Notes under the pieces: generated by a model
Seen by the model: the letters and a program-made list of their open reading frames with translations, nothing else
The model's database searches: none
Told to the model about the DNA's origin: nothing
Assembly: GCF_020216025.1 (NCBI RefSeq)
Contig: NZ_JAIWNC010000001.1
Location: 434,001-498,000 of the forward strand
DNA: 64,000 bases
DNA from: Jidongwangia harbinensis
GTDB taxonomy: Bacteria; Actinomycetota; Actinomycetes; Mycobacteriales; Micromonosporaceae
Reading direction: 5' to 3'
Translations under genes and position numbers: made by a program
Shown here: positions 35,941 through 44,529 of the stretch, one piece after another
How positions within the stretch are numbered: the stretch's first letter is position 1
How the letters are laid out: each line of letters starts with the position of its first letter

Positions 35941-38596
35941 CGGGAGTCCGTCGCCTGCGTCCGCGTCCGCCCGGGGCTGATCCGGAAACCTGCCTCCGCT
36001 GATCACCTGGCCTGCTCGCGCCGGTGAGGTCGTGGAGGTCCTCTGGTTCGGGCAGGCCGAGTTCCGCATAGAGGGCCCGGGCCCGCCGGTGATGCGAACG
36101 CGCGTGGACCGGCCTGCCGAGGAGGCGGTGGGCGTGGCCGAGACCGGCGTGGGCCCGGGCCTGCTCCACCCGGTCGTCGATGTCCGCGGCGATGGTCCGG
36201 GCCGCGGTGTGGTGGGCGAGAGCCTCGGTCGGGCGCCCGGCGGCGTGGGCCGCCTCGCCGAGGCCGTTGAGCGCGCAGGCTTCGCCTCCGCGTTCGGCGC
36301 TCTCGGTGAAGATTGCCAGGGCTTCGCGGTGATGGCCGGTGGCCTGGGCGTGCTGGCCGAGAAACCGATGGAGGGTACCGAGGACGTCCAGTGTCCAGGC
36401 TTCGCCGTGCCGGTCGCCGAGTTGCCGGCACAGGGCGAGTGCCTGCCGTAGACGGTCGCCGGCCGGACCGTGCCGGCCGGAGCGAAGCTCGACCTCGCCC
36501 AGGGTGATCAGCGCCTTGGCCTCGCCGTCCCGGCTGCCGGTCCGCCGGAACAGGCCGAGGGCTCGCCCGCAGTACTCCGCGGCCGGGCCCGGCCGGCCCA
36601 GCCGCAGGTGGAACACGCCGAGGTCGCCGAGCGCGTGAGCTTCGCCGATGCGGTCGCCGACCTGCTGATACAGGGCCAGGGCCTGCGCGCAGTGGTCGGC
36701 GGCCGCGCGGTAACGGCCCGACGAGTCCTCCATCGCGCCGAGGTGGTGCAGGGTACGGGCCTGTCCCCCGAGGTCGCCGGCCTGCCGGAACAGCGTCAGC
36801 GCCTGGCGCAGGTGCCCGGCGGCCAGCTCCGGCTCGCCCAGGCGCTGCCGGGCCATGCCCAGGTCGTTCAGGGCATGCGCCTGTCCGATCGGATCGCCGC
36901 TGCGGCGGGCCGCGTCGTGGGCGCGGCCGTGCACGGTCAGGGCGTCCCTGGTGTGGCCGCCGCTGAGGTAGCGGAACAGGGTCCGGGCGAACCTGGTGGC
37001 GTGGACGGGCCAGCCGTGGCCGGCGGCGTGCACGGTGACGGCTATCAGGGTCAGGCGTTCGGTGTCCAGCCAGGCCAGGGCGGCGTCCGGGTCGGTCAGG
37101 GGTGGCTTGCGGGTGGCCGCCGGCGGGATCCGGGGCCGGCGTCCCGCCTCGGCGGGGTACAGCACGTCCACGGCGGTGTCGCAGGCGGCGAGGTAGTGGT
37201 CGAACAGGCGAGTCAGCGCCGTCCGGCGTTCCGCCGGGGGTTCCTCGTCGGCGGCGCGGTTGGCGGCGTACGCCCGGACCAGGTCGTGGAAGGTGTACCG
37301 GCCCGGGCCGGCCGGCTGGAGCAGGTGATCACTGCCCAGGCGGCTCAGCAGTGACTGGACGACGGCGGGGTCGGTGCCGGTCAGGGCCGCGGCGGCGTAG
37401 GCGTCGAAGTCCTGTCCGGGATGCAACGCGAGCAGTCGCAGCAGCCTCCGCTGGTCGGCCGGCAGGTGCCGGTAGGACAGGTCGAGGGCGAGTTCGATGC
37501 CGGTGTCCAGGCGCCGGTCGCGGTGGCGTTCGTCGAGCCGGTCGGCGTGGTCGGTGAGCGTCCAACCCGGTGTGCCGTCGATGTGCCCGGCGATCAGGCC
37601 GAGCGCCAGGGGCAGGTAGCCGCAGCGCCGGGCGATCCGGGCCGCGGCGTGCGGATCCGCGCCGACCGGAACGCCGGGCACGGCCCGGGTCAGGAACTCG
37701 TCGGCCTCGTCGGGGGTGAACACGTCCACGGACAGCCGGGTCGCCGGGTACAGGTCGGTCAGGCCGCGCCGGCTGGTGATCAGGGTGAGGCAGCCCGGGA
37801 CGTTCGGCAGCAACGGACGAACCTGCTCGCTGGTGGCGGCGTTGTCCAGCACCACCAGCACACGCGTACCGGCGAGGCGATCACGGTAGGCGGCGGCGCG
37901 CGCCGGCAGGGTGTGCGGAATCTGCTGCCCGGGCATCCCGAGCAGTCGCAGGAACCCGTCCAGAACCGCGGCCGGATCGGCCGGCGGCTGCGCGGGATCA
38001 GGATCGAAACCCCGCAGGTTGACGAACAGCACCCGCTCGAACGGCCGCCGCCGGTGAAGCAGATGCCCGGCATGCACCGCGAGCTGGGTCTTGCCGACCC
38101 CGGCCATCCCCTCGATCGCGGAGATCACCACCGCGTCCGCACCCCGCGCGGCGTGGCAGAGCCGGTCGAGTTCGCCCACCCGCCCGGTGAACCCGGCCAG
38201 ATCCCGCGGCAGGCCGTCCTGCACCCGCACCTGGGACACCGCCTCGATCTCCCCGCCCACCACCCGCAACGCCTGACGCCACGCCGCCACGTATCCGGCG
38301 TCGGGGTGCAGCGCCTGGACCACCGCGAGCACCAGGTCGGTGTCCAGGCGTCGCCGGCCGGGCCGGAAGCAGTACGCGACGGTGGATTTGCGCGTCAGCT
38401 CACCGGCCGGCCGGCCCGCCGCGGTCCAGGCCGCGTTGACCCGGTCCTTGATCGTCTCGTAGGAGGGGTCGCCGGCCCACACCTTCAACCGGCGCAACTG
38501 CTCGACGACATCGGCAAGGCTGTTCGCCTGCCCGGGGTCGGGCGGCGCGTGGAAAACCGCTGCCCGTACCGTCACCGGGTCTTCCGACAGCTGCAT
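35909..38596 (-). CDS. NB-ARC (STAND) ATPase with C-terminal TPR repeats
   Basis: An 895-residue protein of the actinobacterial AfsR-like STAND class without a SARP activator domain. Residues 15-115 form a helical, HTH-like N-terminal domain (NSLADVVEQLRRLKVWAG, ELTRKSTVAYCFRPGRRRLD). The NB-ARC ATPase has Walker A GMAGVGKT at 163-170, Walker B VLVVLDNAA and a GxP-like CGYLPLALGLIAGHI. About seven TPR units follow from residue 600. I prefer ATG 38596; a longer reading to 38863 adds 89 residues of unconserved sequence. The 3' end overlaps the convergent CHAT gene by 32 bp. It may act as an inducible switch, either a transcription regulator or part of the defence island. Confidence 0.83.
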   Translation of the reverse strand: MQLSEDPVTVRAAVFHAPPDPGQANSLADVVEQLRRLKVWAGDPSYETIKDRVNAAWTAAGRPAGELTRKSTVAYCFRPGRRRLDTDLVLAVVQALHPDAGYVAAWRQALRVVGGEIEAVSQVRVQDGLPRDLAGFTGRVGELDRLCHAARGADAVVISAIEGMAGVGKTQLAVHAGHLLHRRRPFERVLFVNLRGFDPDPAQPPADPAAVLDGFLRLLGMPGQQIPHTLPARAAAYRDRLAGTRVLVVLDNAATSEQVRPLLPNVPGCLTLITSRRGLTDLYPATRLSVDVFTPDEADEFLTRAVPGVPVGADPHAAARIARRCGYLPLALGLIAGHIDGTPGWTLTDHADRLDERHRDRRLDTGIELALDLSYRHLPADQRRLLRLLALHPGQDFDAYAAAALTGTDPAVVQSLLSRLGSDHLLQPAGPGRYTFHDLVRAYAANRAADEEPPAERRTALTRLFDHYLAACDTAVDVLYPAEAGRRPRIPPAATRKPPLTDPDAALAWLDTERLTLIAVTVHAAGHGWPVHATRFARTLFRYLSGGHTRDALTVHGRAHDAARRSGDPIGQAHALNDLGMARQRLGEPELAAGHLRQALTLFRQAGDLGGQARTLHHLGAMEDSSGRYRAAADHCAQALALYQQVGDRIGEAHALGDLGVFHLRLGRPGPAAEYCGRALGLFRRTGSRDGEAKALITLGEVELRSGRHGPAGDRLRQALALCRQLGDRHGEAWTLDVLGTLHRFLGQHAQATGHHREALAIFTESAERGGEACALNGLGEAAHAAGRPTEALAHHTAARTIAADIDDRVEQARAHAGLGHAHRLLGRPVHARSHHRRARALYAELGLPEPEDLHDLTGASRPGDQRRQVSGSAPGGRGRRRRTPVTRSAGRRRR

Positions 38597-38922
38597 CACC
38601 CACCCCACGATTCGGGTCGATGTCTCCGCGTCCGAGGCTAGCGATCTCCTCGCCGACTGCGGTAGCCCACCGTGGTGCCGATCGCGGTCCGTCCGCAGGC
38701 GGGTGGCGGCCCAGTCGACCAGCCAATGGCCAGGATCGGGGTGACCGGCAGTCGCGCGGTCAGGCTTCGAGGATGGGCCGCCGAACGTCTCCGGCGCCTG
38801 GGTGCGGATGCCGTGCCGCGCGCCGAAGTCCTGCACGTCATCCTGCTGCCGCTCCGGGCACACCGCGTAAACCGTCCTAGGAACCTAAGCTGAAGGCACG
38901 TGCCGCGGGCGCGATGCCGAAG
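38597..38922. other. 326-bp gap between the NB-ARC gene and the DHFR-like gene
   Basis: Both flanking genes are on the minus strand, so the NB-ARC promoter should be here. The part next to 38596 stays open in the NB-ARC frame up to 38863 but looks non-conserved. Near 38872-38893 there is a local AT-richer patch with a GTCCTAGGAAC near-palindrome, a possible regulator site. I see no RNA gene or mobile-element sequence. Confidence 0.35.
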
Positions 38923-39504
38923 TCAGCGGCGCACCTGATAGCGCAGGTGGAGCACCCGGTTGCCGTGAATCACCACGTCGGGATCCGCCAACAGGTGCTG
39001 CGCGTCGACCGATCCGAAGTAGCGCTTGCCGGACCCGAACACCACGGGTACGACATCCATGCGCACCTCGTCGACGAGACCCGCGGCGAGCACCTGGCCA
39101 CCGACGTTCCCGGCGGCGACCTCGACCATGCGGTCACCCGCGAGCTCCTGTGCCCTGGCCACGGCCGCCTCGACGCCGTCGACGAAGTGGAACGGCGCCT
39201 CGGGGTCCCAGCCCTCGGGCGCCGGCCGGTGCGTCACGACGACCACGTGGTCGATACCGCTCGGCGGCTTCCCGTCCCAGCCGTCCGTCATGTCGAACAC
39301 GTGGCGGCCGGCGATCGTCACCCCGATCCGGTCCCAGTACGCCCGGGTGTAGTCGTAGGACGCCTGCGACACCGTCAACGCGCCGCTCTCGTCCAACGGG
39401 ACGTCACCGCTGGACAGCCAGTCGAACAGCGGTCCGGGCTGGTCGTGCTCGTCCGCGATGAAGCCGTCCACCGAAACCGAGCTGTACATGACCACCTTGC
39501 CCAC
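38923..39504 (-). CDS. Dihydrofolate reductase/RibD C-terminal family oxidoreductase
   Basis: A 193-residue member of the RibD-C/DHFR superfamily. It opens with KVVMYSSVSVDGFIADEHDQ and contains TIAGRHVFDMTDGW, HVVVVTHRP, VEVAAGNVGGQVLAAGLVDE and the C-terminal VVPVVFGSGKRYFG, the family's NADPH-binding layout. GTG 39504 is preceded by GAGGAG. Actinobacteria carry many such paralogues of unknown substrate; they are not the folate-pathway DHFR. It lies 69 bp from an AraC-type regulator on the same strand. Confidence 0.9.
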   Translation of the reverse strand: MGKVVMYSSVSVDGFIADEHDQPGPLFDWLSSGDVPLDESGALTVSQASYDYTRAYWDRIGVTIAGRHVFDMTDGWDGKPPSGIDHVVVVTHRPAPEGWDPEAPFHFVDGVEAAVARAQELAGDRMVEVAAGNVGGQVLAAGLVDEVRMDVVPVVFGSGKRYFGSVDAQHLLADPDVVIHGNRVLHLRYQVRR

Positions 39505-39573
39505 GGGGGCTCTCCTCTGCTTGTCGGAATGCCCTCAAATTAGCGTGTCGTGGGCCGCCGTTCTTGTAGGAAA

Positions 39574-40413
39574 TCAATCGGCCGGCAACGGCCAGCCCTC
39601 CAGCGGGTGGCCGGGATGGTCGCGCAGGAACCGCCGCCGGACCTCGACGTACCGGGTCGGCGTGAGCCCGGTGAACGCCCGGAACTCGTGGCCGAAGTGG
39701 GCCTGGTCGAAGTAGCCTGCGCCCCCGGCGAGCTCGCTCCAGTCGATCGGAACGGCGGGGTCGATCGCCAACACGGTGGCGGTGAAGCGGTAGGCGCGGG
39801 CCAGCCGCTTCGGCGTGACGCCGATCAGGTCCTTGAACCGCTGCGCCAGATGGGTGCTGCTGACCCCGGCCGCCACGCTCAGGTCGCCGATCGGCGCCGC
39901 TCCCCTGGTCGCCGCGAGGACCCGGCTCGTGTGGCGGATCAGCCCGAGCCCGGCGGTCTCGCCGAGCCGCCGCATCAGCTCCTCCTCGAGCAGCGACAGC
40001 ATCTCGCGCGGTCCGTCCGCCGTGGCCAGCCGGTCGCGCAGCTCAGCGACGGCCGGCCGGCCCCAGACCTGCTCCACCGTCACCGGCCGGTCACACAGCT
40101 CGGCCGCGGGCATCGGCAGGAACGGCGCCAGCCCCCACGGCTTGAAGTGCACGCCGACGGACCGGGTCCCGGCCGGGTAGCCGAAGTCCCACGCGCGGGT
40201 GGACATGGTGACCACGCAGCCGTCGGCGTACTCGGCCGTCTCGATGTCGGCGCCGGCGCGGATCCGGAACGGCGGCCCGAGGTTGACGATGAGCAACGCC
40301 GCCGGACTTGCCGGGAGCGTCAGCCGGGCGTACGGCGGCGTGCCCTCCAGGTAATAGAGGTCGTCGATCAGCCCGTCCAGCGGCGGTCGCGGCGTTCTGG
40401 ACACGTACTCCAC
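39574..40413 (-). CDS. AraC-family transcriptional regulator (DUF6597-like N-terminal domain)
   Basis: A 279-residue regulator. The N-terminal 150 residues form a sensor domain (RPPLDGLIDDLYYLEG, VGVHFKPWGLAPFLPMPAAEL). The C-terminal 100 residues hold the two AraC helix-turn-helix motifs (IGDLSVAAGVSSTHLAQRFKD and GGAGYFDQAHFGHEFRAFTG) ending in the usual TPTRY. The start is taken as GTG 40413 because the sequence before it is low-complexity Arg/Pro; no clear binding site is visible, so the start is uncertain. It is likely to regulate itself and the adjacent DHFR-like gene. Confidence 0.87.
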   Translation of the reverse strand: MEYVSRTPRPPLDGLIDDLYYLEGTPPYARLTLPASPAALLIVNLGPPFRIRAGADIETAEYADGCVVTMSTRAWDFGYPAGTRSVGVHFKPWGLAPFLPMPAAELCDRPVTVEQVWGRPAVAELRDRLATADGPREMLSLLEEELMRRLGETAGLGLIRHTSRVLAATRGAAPIGDLSVAAGVSSTHLAQRFKDLIGVTPKRLARAYRFTATVLAIDPAVPIDWSELAGGAGYFDQAHFGHEFRAFTGLTPTRYVEVRRRFLRDHPGHPLEGWPLPAD

Positions 40414-40520
40414 GGGCCCAGCCTGGCATCGCCACCGGCGGCGGCGGCCGGCACTCGGCGGCCGTCCCGGCATACGGCCCGCGCCATGGGACGGGCCACG
40501 ATTTCCGACCGCGGCGGGAG

Positions 40521-41009
40521 CTAGTAGGGGCGGGCACCCGGGTACGGGCCGGCCGGGTCGACGGCGCGCATGATGCGTCCGCAGATGTCGTGCAGCTGCC
40601 GCGGTTGCGCCTTGGTCAGCGGGTCGAAGACCAGCCGGCGGACCTCGGCGACGTGGCCGGGCGCGGTCGCGGCGACCTTCTCGAAGCCCTCGTCGGTCAG
40701 GGTGGCGAGCGTGTAGCGGCCGTCCTCCGGGTCGGGCGAGCGGAGCACCCAGCCGCGCTTCTCCAACCGGCCGACGGCCTGGGAGAGCCGGGGCAGCGAC
40801 CCCTCGGAGATGGCCGCGAGCATGCTCATCCGCATCCGGCGCTCCGGCTGCACCGAGAGCGCGGCCAGGATCATGTACTCGAACAGGTTGATCCCGGCGT
40901 CGCGCTGGAGCTGGTTGTCAAGCGAGCCGGGCAGACGTGTCAGCACGGAGAACAGCGTCAGCCAGGTGTTCTGCTCGTCCTGGTCCAGCCAGGGGGTCTC
41001 GTCGGACAC
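40521..41009 (-). CDS. MarR-family transcriptional regulator
   Basis: A 162-residue winged-helix regulator: QRDAGINLFEYMILAALSVQPERRMRMSMLAA, recognition helix SEGSLPRLSQAVGRLEKRGWV, wing SPDPEDGRYTLATLTDEG and a C-terminal dimer helix. I take GTG 41009 (SDETPWLDQDEQ), where family similarity begins; ATG 41036 is also possible but lies inside a predicted operator. It is divergent from a DoxX-like gene, a common MarR arrangement. Three GACTT-N8-AAGTC sites lie between, so it very likely represses both itself and the DoxX gene. Confidence 0.9.
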   Translation of the reverse strand: MSDETPWLDQDEQNTWLTLFSVLTRLPGSLDNQLQRDAGINLFEYMILAALSVQPERRMRMSMLAAISEGSLPRLSQAVGRLEKRGWVLRSPDPEDGRYTLATLTDEGFEKVAATAPGHVAEVRRLVFDPLTKAQPRQLHDICGRIMRAVDPAGPYPGARPY

Positions 41010-41028
41010 GCCGCCGATCGTACCCGCC

Positions 41029-41148
41029 ACTTGCATCTTTAACTGATCGCCGCCGTTGCAGGCGGGCCGGCGAGGTGAACCACCGCACCCCGATATGACT
41101 TGCATGTTTAAGTCTTAGCCCGCTAGCTTGACTTCCCTGTTCAAGTCA
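41029..41148. promoter_or_regulatory. Three MarR-type operators with ACTT-N8-AAGT spacing
   Basis: Site 1, 41029-41044, ACTTGCATCTTTAACT (right arm altered). Site 2, 41097-41114, GACTT-N8-AAGTC around GCATGTTT. Site 3, 41129-41148, TGACTT-N8-AAGTCA. The identical 8-bp gap and shared core show they are copies of one operator. TTGCAT (41100-41105) and TAGCTT (41124-41129), 18 bp apart, could be the promoter of the DoxX-like gene; if so, sites 2 and 3 would block it. Site 1 lies just upstream of the MarR start. Confidence 0.65.
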
Positions 41149-41167
41149 TCTCGCCCCATGGAGAACC

Positions 41168-41368
41168 GTGAACATCGCCCTTTGGGGCATCGCCGGGCTC
41201 GTCGCCGCCCAACCGTGGGCGGCGGTGACCGGGCTGGCCCTGGTGATGACCGGCGCCGTGCTGATGCACGTCCGGCGCCGCGAATTCCCGGCACTGGGAC
41301 CGAGCGGCGTGCTGCTGATTCTGGCCGCGATCGTGGCATGGGGCCGGTTCGGGCCGTACGCCTTCTGA
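41168..41368 (+). CDS. DoxX-family membrane protein with large in-frame internal deletion
   Basis: A 66-residue open frame with GGAG before its GTG start. The first 15 residues (MNIALWGIAGLVAAQ) match the N terminus of DoxX-like proteins. The rest (AVTGLALVMTGAVLMHVRRR and the ending AIVAWGRFGPYAF) matches their C-terminal half. The usual family length is about 120 residues, so some 55 residues from the middle are missing, including about two membrane helices, while the reading frame is kept. It is divergent from the MarR gene and retains its operators. It is either a pseudogene that still looks open or a functional mini-protein with two helices. Confidence 0.62.
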   Translation: MNIALWGIAGLVAAQPWAAVTGLALVMTGAVLMHVRRREFPALGPSGVLLILAAIVAWGRFGPYAF

Positions 41369-41529
41369 TCCCGGCCCCGGGACCGCGCCCACTCCCCCAC
41401 GCAGCGCCGGATGACGCCCTCGAAGTCGAAGCCGTCCGGGCGCGACCTTCCGTCACCACGGCCTCAGTCGTCGACGGTCGCCGTAGAACTGCCGGCAGTT
41501 GGCGTGCCGCGGCTCGGCGGTGGCGCGGG

Positions 41530-42303
41530 TCAGAGTTTGAATCCACCGGAGACTTCGATGTTCTGCGCGGTGATCCACCGGCTCTCCTCGCCGGCCAGGG
41601 CCGCGATCACCATACCGATGTCGTCGGGTTCGCCGATGCGGCCGAGGGCGGTCTCCGCGGCCAGCGCCGGAATCGCCTCGGGGTACGCCTCGAAGCCCAC
41701 GACGCCGGAGGCGTCGGCGAGCCGGGTTCGGGTGGGGCCGGGCGAGACGGCGTTGACCCGGATGCCGCGCGGGGCGAATTCCGTGGCAAGGTAGCGGGTC
41801 ATGACATTGAGACCGCCCTTCATGGTGGCGTAGGCGGAGAAGCCGGCGTCCACGGGTCCGGCCGGCAACGCCGAGCTGCTGCTGACGTTGACGATGGCAC
41901 CGCCGTCGGCCAGCAGCGGCAGCAGCGTCTGGGTCAGGAAGTACGGCCCTTTCAGCAGAACCCGCATGAACTTGTCGAACAGTTCCTCGGTGGTGTCCGC
42001 GAACGGGGCCATCCCGCCGAACCCGGCGTTGTTGACCAGACAGTCGAACGTGTCCCGTTGCCAGTTGTCGCGCAGCGCAGCCACGACCTGTTCGCGAAAG
42101 GCCGGAAAGGTCTCGCTGTGGCCGACGTCCAGCCGAAGCGCGACGGCGGTGCCGCCCACCTTCTCGACGGCGGCCACGGTGTCCCGCGCGCCCGCCTGGT
42201 TGCCGCTGTAGGTCAGGATGACGTCCGTTCCCCGCTTGGCCAGCTGGACGGCGGCACTCTGCCCGATGCCGGAGCTTGCGCCGATGACGATCGCGATTCG
42301 CAT
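41530..42303 (-). CDS. Short-chain dehydrogenase/reductase
   Basis: A 257-residue classical SDR. NAD(P)-binding GASSGIGQS is at residues 8-16, NNAG at about 91-94, the catalytic Ser in VSSSSALPAG and the Tyr-x-x-x-Lys in AYATMKGG. The C terminus has the usual NAVSPGPTRT and ends IEVSGGFKL. All catalytic residues are present; the substrate is unknown. It is divergent from an AraC-type regulator across 151 bp, a very common pairing in which the regulator controls the reductase. Confidence 0.95.
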   Translation of the reverse strand: MRIAIVIGASSGIGQSAAVQLAKRGTDVILTYSGNQAGARDTVAAVEKVGGTAVALRLDVGHSETFPAFREQVVAALRDNWQRDTFDCLVNNAGFGGMAPFADTTEELFDKFMRVLLKGPYFLTQTLLPLLADGGAIVNVSSSSALPAGPVDAGFSAYATMKGGLNVMTRYLATEFAPRGIRVNAVSPGPTRTRLADASGVVGFEAYPEAIPALAAETALGRIGEPDDIGMVIAALAGEESRWITAQNIEVSGGFKL

Positions 42304-42454
42304 GATTCCGCCTGTCTCTGCATGTGTTGGAGCGACTGGCGCTCCGGTGATGCATCAATCAGACCAGCTCAGGGACGCTGTTCGGTAGAACCATGCTCGC
42401 GTATGCTTGCACGATCCTCTTATCGCCGAGACACGGCAGTGCTTCAATAGGGGC

Positions 42455-43360
42455 ATGTCGCTCGCCGAACTGCGTCACCTGCTGGCCCGCCACGCTCGAC
42501 CCGACTGGGCCACCGCGATCGACGGCGTGCTGATCGGGAAGGCCGAGCGGGCGAACCAGTCCTCGGCGTCGATGTCCGGAACGGTGCTGGCACTCATCGC
42601 GCAGGGCGCGAAGACGCTCGCGATGGGCGATCGAGTGTACGAGTACCGAGCCGGGCAGTACCTGATCGCCTCGGTCGACCTGCCGGTCACCGGCCACTAC
42701 ACCGAGGCCCGCCCCGAGTGTCCGGCGCTCGGGTTCGGACTGACGCTGGAACCCACGGCGATCGCGCAGTTGCTGCTCGACGCGCCGCCGGGCAGCGGGT
42801 TGCGGCCCGGCGGCGGCGTACCGTCGGCACTGGCCGTCAGTGACGCCCCGGCCGAACTCGTGGACGCCGCCGTACGGATGCTCCGCCTGCTCGAACGGCC
42901 GCGCGACATCCCGGTCCTTGCGCCTCTGATCAGACAGGAGATCCTCTGGCGAGTCGTCACCGGGCCGCAGGGGGCCGCCGTGCGCCAGCTCGGCCTGGCC
43001 GACAGCAGCCTGACCCACATCGCCCGCGCGGTCCGGTGGATCCGCGACAACTACCAGGAATCGTTCCAGGTGCAGGAGGTGGCGCGGCTGTCCGGCAGCA
43101 GCGTGTCCGCGTTCTATCGCAACTTCCACGCGGTCACCGCGATGAGCCCGATCCAGTTCCAGAAACAGATCAGGCTCCAGCAGGCCCGGTTGTTGCTGGC
43201 CGCCCATCCGAACGACGTCACCGGGGTCAGCCAGCGCGTCGGGTACGACAGCCCGTCACAGTTCAGCCGCGAGTACCGCCGACAGTTCGGGGCGCCGCCG
43301 AGCCAGGACGCCGCCCGCCTGCGCGACACCGAACACCGGCCCGCACCGTCTCTGCCCTAG
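42455..43360 (+). CDS. AraC-family regulator with AraC_N (cupin-like) domain
   Basis: A 301-residue regulator. Residues 20-150 form the N-terminal sensor domain (SMSGTVLALIAQGAKTLAMGDRVYEYRAGQYLIASVDLPV). Residues 190-295 hold two HTH motifs (QVQEVARLSGSSVSAFYRNFHAVTAMSPIQF and GVSQRVGYDSPSQFSREYRRQFG). ATG 42455 has AGGGG four bases upstream; a TTG-initiated reading from 42407 is less likely. Divergent from the SDR gene, which it probably activates in response to a small ligand. Confidence 0.9.
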   Translation: MSLAELRHLLARHARPDWATAIDGVLIGKAERANQSSASMSGTVLALIAQGAKTLAMGDRVYEYRAGQYLIASVDLPVTGHYTEARPECPALGFGLTLEPTAIAQLLLDAPPGSGLRPGGGVPSALAVSDAPAELVDAAVRMLRLLERPRDIPVLAPLIRQEILWRVVTGPQGAAVRQLGLADSSLTHIARAVRWIRDNYQESFQVQEVARLSGSSVSAFYRNFHAVTAMSPIQFQKQIRLQQARLLLAAHPNDVTGVSQRVGYDSPSQFSREYRRQFGAPPSQDAARLRDTEHRPAPSLP

Positions 43361-43371
43361 ACCGGCCCTGG

Positions 43372-43392
43372 CGGTCGGACGTTCGCCGACCG
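43372..43392 (+). terminator. Hairpin after the AraC gene
   Basis: CGGTCGG and CCGACCG pair around a 7-nt loop, 12 bp after the AraC stop codon. It lies between convergent genes and could serve as a GC-type terminator for the plus-strand gene. Confidence 0.45.
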
Positions 43393-43423
43393 TTCCTGCC
43401 GGCATGGCGTTGCGGGCGTCGGC

Positions 43424-43440
43424 CCCGCCGGTCCGGCGGG
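43424..43440 (-). terminator. Hairpin after the DUF4291 gene
   Basis: CCCGCCG and CGGCGGG pair around GTC, 10 bp beyond the minus-strand stop at 43450. With the hairpin at 43372 it makes a back-to-back terminator pair between convergent genes. Confidence 0.45.
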
Positions 43441-43449
43441 ATTCCGGCC

Positions 43450-44040
43450 TCACCCGAGGTGGGCGCGGAGGCGATCCGGCAACGGGTACGGGTGTTCAGC
43501 GGGCAGGTGGCCGGCCGCCGCGTCGAGCTCGCCGTCCCGTACGAGGGCGCGGATGCGGGCCACGGTGGACGTGATGTCCCTGATCGCCACGGTCCACTCG
43601 TCGACGTACCGGTGGACGGCCTCGCCGCCGAGGCCGAGTTGCAGCGACCGGTACGGCAGGGCGGCCAGCCGGAGGGACCGCTCCGGATCCCACTGCACCC
43701 GCACCGCGCTGGTCTTCAGCCGCCGCGACCAGGCGGCGCGATCCGGGTAGGTCTCCCGGTCGTAGTGGCTCAGGCAGGCTCGTTCGAGCGCCCACTCGAA
43801 ACCGTCCCGGGTGATGTCCACCGCCAGCACCCGTTCCTGTCCCGGCTTGGTGGCCCAACCGCAGCGGTACATCATCCACAGGAACGACGGCTTGATCCAC
43901 GTCATCCGGTCACGTTTGAACGGCGTCACGAACCGGCCCGCGGCGACCGCGGACGCCGCGATGTGCGGCGAGTACGCCTGGTAGACGGTGACGGTCCCGG
44001 CGGTGTAGCGGGCGCGGATCTGGCGGGAGGCAACGGTCAC
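43450..44040 (-). CDS. DUF4291-family protein
   Basis: A 196-residue protein with the DUF4291 hallmarks: RQIRARYTAGTVTVYQAYSP at the start, then MTWIKPSFLWMMYRCGWATK and GFEWALERACLSHY, and a mid-C-terminal VQWDPERSLR. The GTG at 44040 is the last start before the conserved region; the sequence upstream is unconserved. The family is widespread in actinobacteria and fungi and its function is unknown. It lies 63 bp downstream of the PTPS-like gene on the same strand. Confidence 0.86.
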   Translation of the reverse strand: MTVASRQIRARYTAGTVTVYQAYSPHIAASAVAAGRFVTPFKRDRMTWIKPSFLWMMYRCGWATKPGQERVLAVDITRDGFEWALERACLSHYDRETYPDRAAWSRRLKTSAVRVQWDPERSLRLAALPYRSLQLGLGGEAVHRYVDEWTVAIRDITSTVARIRALVRDGELDAAAGHLPAEHPYPLPDRLRAHLG

Positions 44041-44103
44041 GCCCCCGATCCTCGCCGACCAGGCCCGCCCCGCTCCACCGGAATTCGCCACCAGAGTGTG
44101 CCG

Positions 44104-44529
44104 CTACGAACGTCCGGACGCCGCGAGCCCGAATGCCGACCCCGGATCAGGGCCCGGCAGGTAGCGCGTGCGGCTGCCGTACGTCCGGTCCTCGAACTCC
44201 ACGAAGGCCAGGCCGGGGATCTCGGGTACGAGTTCGCCGTACAGGTGGCGGGCGACCAGCTCGAAAGTCGGGCGGAACGGGAACCGTTCGGTCCACGGCC
44301 CGTCCCCGAGCAGGCCCGCCCACACCGCCAGCCGCGCCGATACCGCGTCCGTGTCGACGAACCATCCGCGCTCGGTGAGATCAGCGTCCGCGAAACCGAC
44401 ACCCGCGCGCAGGGCCACCTCGACGGCCTCGCCGGGACCCAGCCGTTGCTGCCCAGCAGCGGCCCTGACCGGCGACGGCAAGCCTTGACGGGCGCGGAAG
44501 ACGACGCAGACGTCGACGACGAAAGGCAT
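44104..44529 (-). CDS. Uncharacterised 141-residue protein, possibly 6-pyruvoyl-tetrahydropterin-synthase-like
   Basis: ATG 44529 begins MPFVVDVCVVFRARQGL. The segment VGFADADLTERGWFVDTDAVSARL, followed by FRPTFELVARHLYGELVPEI and FVEFEDRTYGSRTRYL, recalls the T-fold of 6-pyruvoyl-tetrahydropterin/6-carboxytetrahydropterin synthases (strand-D-helix layout, PTxExxA motif). The family's zinc-binding histidines are not evident, so any pterin chemistry is doubtful. I treat it as hypothetical with weak fold similarity. It probably forms a two-gene unit with the DUF4291 gene downstream. Confidence 0.55.
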   Translation of the reverse strand: MPFVVDVCVVFRARQGLPSPVRAAAGQQRLGPGEAVEVALRAGVGFADADLTERGWFVDTDAVSARLAVWAGLLGDGPWTERFPFRPTFELVARHLYGELVPEIPGLAFVEFEDRTYGSRTRYLPGPDPGSAFGLAASGRS

